Shown: positions 5,135 through 6,498 of the stretch, in pieces
Layout of the letters: every line of letters begins with the position of its first letter
How positions within the stretch are numbered: position 1 is the first letter of the stretch
NCBI GenBank assembly: GCA_030589965.1
Contig: JAUUZM010000188.1
Coordinates: 1-6,498 of the forward strand
Reading direction: 5' to 3'
Length of the DNA: 6,498 nucleotides
Origin: Bacteroides sp.
GTDB taxonomy: Bacteria > Bacteroidota > Bacteroidia > Bacteroidales > SM23-62
Translations under genes and position numbers: made by a program
Notes under the pieces: model-generated
Told to the model about the DNA's origin: nothing
Seen by the model: the letters and a program-made list of their open reading frames with translations, nothing else
Databases searched by the model: none

Positions 5135-6076
5135 ATGAATATAATTATGGAAAAACAAAATATTTACAAGGCAGTCCTCCTGATAATGATGATGCCGGTC
5201 CTTTTGCAGGGATGTAAAAAGGATAATACCCAGGAGCTGAAGGATCAGGAGATAAGATTTTTGACTCAGTATCTGGCAGATAATAATATAACCCAGGAGC
5301 CCACCGCTTCCGGACTCTATTATATTGAGATTGAGGAAGGAACAGGTGGTGGTGTAGCAGCAGAATACATTGTTGATTTCGAGTATACCACCAAACTGGT
5401 GGATGGTTCTTTTATTGGTACCTCAGATGAAGACCTGGCCAGGGAGAAGGATATCTTCAGTGAGACGATAATGTATGGCCCTATCCGTATGATGGTTGGC
5501 TTTACAGGAGTGCCCGGACTGGATGAGGGATTAACATATATGAAGGAAAATGGAATTGCGGAAATGATTCTTCCATCGGACATTAATGGTATGGGTGGAA
5601 GCGCAACAGGATATTCACCTTCCTATTCTACTCATATTTATAGCATTGAGCTTATCAATTCCTTTACAGATCCGGAAAAGTTCCAGAATGACCAGATCGT
5701 AAGTTACCTGGCAGAAAATGACTTTGACAGTGTGTATGTAACTGAAACAGGATTGCATTATATTGAGCTGCAGGCAGGTCTGGGTGAATTTATAAAGAAT
5801 GGAGATATTGTTGATCTCTGGTATACCGGAAGTTTTATCGACGGAAGGGTTTTTGATTCCAATGAGAATGATGGAGGTACCATTATGACGGTTGATATGC
5901 CTGCAACAAATTACATCGATGCATGGGACGAGGCCTTAAAATTAATGAAGCCTGGAACAAGGGCAAAAATAATTGTGCCTTACGGATTGGGTTATGGACC
6001 TTCAGGAACAGGTCCTATTCCTCCCTACATGCCTCTCATATTTGATATTGATATTGATAAGGTAACTCCTCTCTAG
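5135..6076 (+). CDS. Tandem two-domain FKBP-type peptidyl-prolyl isomerase lipoprotein
   Basis: This 313-residue lipoprotein has a signal peptide (1-26) with a good lipobox, LLQGC, lipidated at C27, followed by KKDN. Two homologous units follow, each starting with a helix of the type FLTQYLADNNI or IVSYLAENDF and then a GLYYIE/GLHYIE strand: unit 1 at about 38-176 and unit 2 at about 185-312. Unit 2 keeps the FKBP pocket (numbering of human FKBP12 in brackets): Y230 (Y26), F240-D241 (F36-D37), I261 (I56), W264 (W59), Y287 (Y82) and F303 (F99). Unit 1 has lost most of it: I94-G95 replace F-D, L129 replaces the tryptophan, and the YG motif is missing. Unit 2 is therefore the likely isomerase and unit 1 a structural or client-binding copy. 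Expected location is the periplasm or outer membrane. Met5 at 5147 is an alternative start that leaves the signal peptide intact. A strong terminator follows at 6107. Confidence 0.9.
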   Translation: MNIIMEKQNIYKAVLLIMMMPVLLQGCKKDNTQELKDQEIRFLTQYLADNNITQEPTASGLYYIEIEEGTGGGVAAEYIVDFEYTTKLVDGSFIGTSDEDLAREKDIFSETIMYGPIRMMVGFTGVPGLDEGLTYMKENGIAEMILPSDINGMGGSATGYSPSYSTHIYSIELINSFTDPEKFQNDQIVSYLAENDFDSVYVTETGLHYIELQAGLGEFIKNGDIVDLWYTGSFIDGRVFDSNENDGGTIMTVDMPATNYIDAWDEALKLMKPGTRAKIIVPYGLGYGPSGTGPIPPYMPLIFDIDIDKVTPL

Positions 6077-6498
6077 GATCTGACCCTGTTAAGTAAAAAG
6101 ATAGCTGGCCGTTTGTGAATTTGGGGAATTTCTTTTTTCCATTCACGAACGGCCTTTGTTTTTATAAATTCTGAATCAAGGCTGATATCAGCCGCCAGGC
6201 AAAGCAGGGTTTCCTCCCTGCAGATCTTTAGAATATCTTCAAGTAGGTTCATGTTCCGGTACGGTGTTTCCATAAAGATCTGGGTTTCACCACTACCCAG
6301 GGCTGATTTTTCAATCTGCCGGATCTTGTTAGCCCGCATGGGATTCTTTATGGGAAGATATCCGTGAAAGTGGAATACCTGACCATTCATACCTGAGGCC
6401 ATAAGTGCCATAAGGATGGAAGAAGGACCTACCAGTGGGATTACTTTTATTCCATGTGCATGTGCCAGGTCTACCATCTGGGTTCCTGGATCAGCTAC
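6073..6498 (-). CDS. RsmI-like SAM-dependent methyltransferase, C-terminal part (start outside window)
   Basis: The visible 141 residues are the C-terminal part of a tetrapyrrole-methylase-fold enzyme related to RsmI, which 2'-O-methylates C1402 of 16S rRNA with S-adenosylmethionine. The fragment opens inside the conserved VADPGT motif, followed by GIKVIPLVGPSSILMALMAS (16-35), the FHGYLPIK segment (44-51), an ETPYRN motif (77-82) and a final strand PAIFLL. The ATG at 6477 is internal, because VADPGTQ precedes it in frame to the window edge. The protein ends right after the PAIFLL strand, without the C-terminal extension of classic RsmI. As I recall, this matches a short RsmI-like group in Bacteroidota that can coexist with true RsmI, so the exact target is uncertain. 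Its stop codon overlaps that of the two-domain FKBP gene, and its last codons contain that gene's terminator. Confidence 0.88.
   Translation of the reverse strand, partial: VADPGTQMVDLAHAHGIKVIPLVGPSSILMALMASGMNGQVFHFHGYLPIKNPMRANKIRQIEKSALGSGETQIFMETPYRNMNLLEDILKICREETLLCLAADISLDSEFIKTKAVREWKKEIPQIHKRPAIFLLNRVRS
6107..6164 (+). terminator. Strong intrinsic terminator for the FKBP set, inside the opposing gene
   Basis: GGCCGTTTGTGAAT (6107-6120) pairs with ATTCACGAACGGCC (6141-6154) over all 14 positions, with one G-T wobble. The stem can continue through GGGGAA (6123-6128) with TTTTCC (6135-6140, two wobbles), leaving a 6-nt loop. TTTGTTTTTA follows directly on the plus strand. It starts 30 bp after the stop of the two-domain FKBP gene, a normal place for a terminator. 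It lies wholly within codons of the leftward methyltransferase gene. On the minus strand a short T-run appears only about 7 nt after the stem, so activity in that direction should be weaker. Confidence 0.88.

Noticed and set aside
6475..6477. ATG as the start of the methyltransferase
   Set aside because: The frame stays open to the window edge, and the conserved VADPGT motif lies upstream of this ATG, so the true start is outside.

Overview
The window looks like core chromosome of a member of the Bacteroidota. The evidence is the gene content and order, the near absence of Shine-Dalgarno sequences before most starts, and several intergenic matches to the TAnnTTTG -7 promoter element typical of that phylum. 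Base composition is moderate to AT-rich by eye. From memory, the order ribH / TPR protein / recF / DUF721 / ndk / DHH phosphoesterase / FKBP lipoprotein recurs in this phylum. The genus cannot be given from this sequence. No tRNA, rRNA, CRISPR array, transposase or phage gene was seen.

Layout. Positions 1-272 are AT-rich with no supportable gene. A leftward pair follows, a membrane-anchored TPR protein (765-1448) and then ribH (273-761), only 3 bp apart. A 117-bp divergent spacer carries a -7-like element for each direction. The rightward pair recF (1566-2684) and a DUF721/DciA-family gene (2671-2961) overlap by 14 bp. ndk (2983-3411) points left and converges on them across 21 bp. A second divergent spacer of 82 bp, again with a candidate promoter each way, separates ndk from a rightward set: an NrnA-like DHH phosphoesterase (3494-4525), a single-domain FKBP lipoprotein overlapping it by 23 bp (4503-5063), and a two-domain FKBP lipoprotein (5135-6076). 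The right edge holds the 3' part of a leftward RsmI-like methyltransferase gene (6073-6498, start outside the window).

Functionally these are housekeeping genes: riboflavin synthesis (RibH), recombination and replication support (RecF, DUF721/DciA), nucleotide and RNA-fragment metabolism (Ndk, NrnA-like), cell-envelope protein folding (two FKBP lipoproteins) and probable rRNA modification. I found no convincing new multi-gene system. The most notable features are a strong intrinsic terminator for the rightward FKBP set that lies wholly inside the coding sequence of the opposing methyltransferase, and three FKBP units in two adjacent lipoprotein genes of which only one keeps the usual active-site residues.
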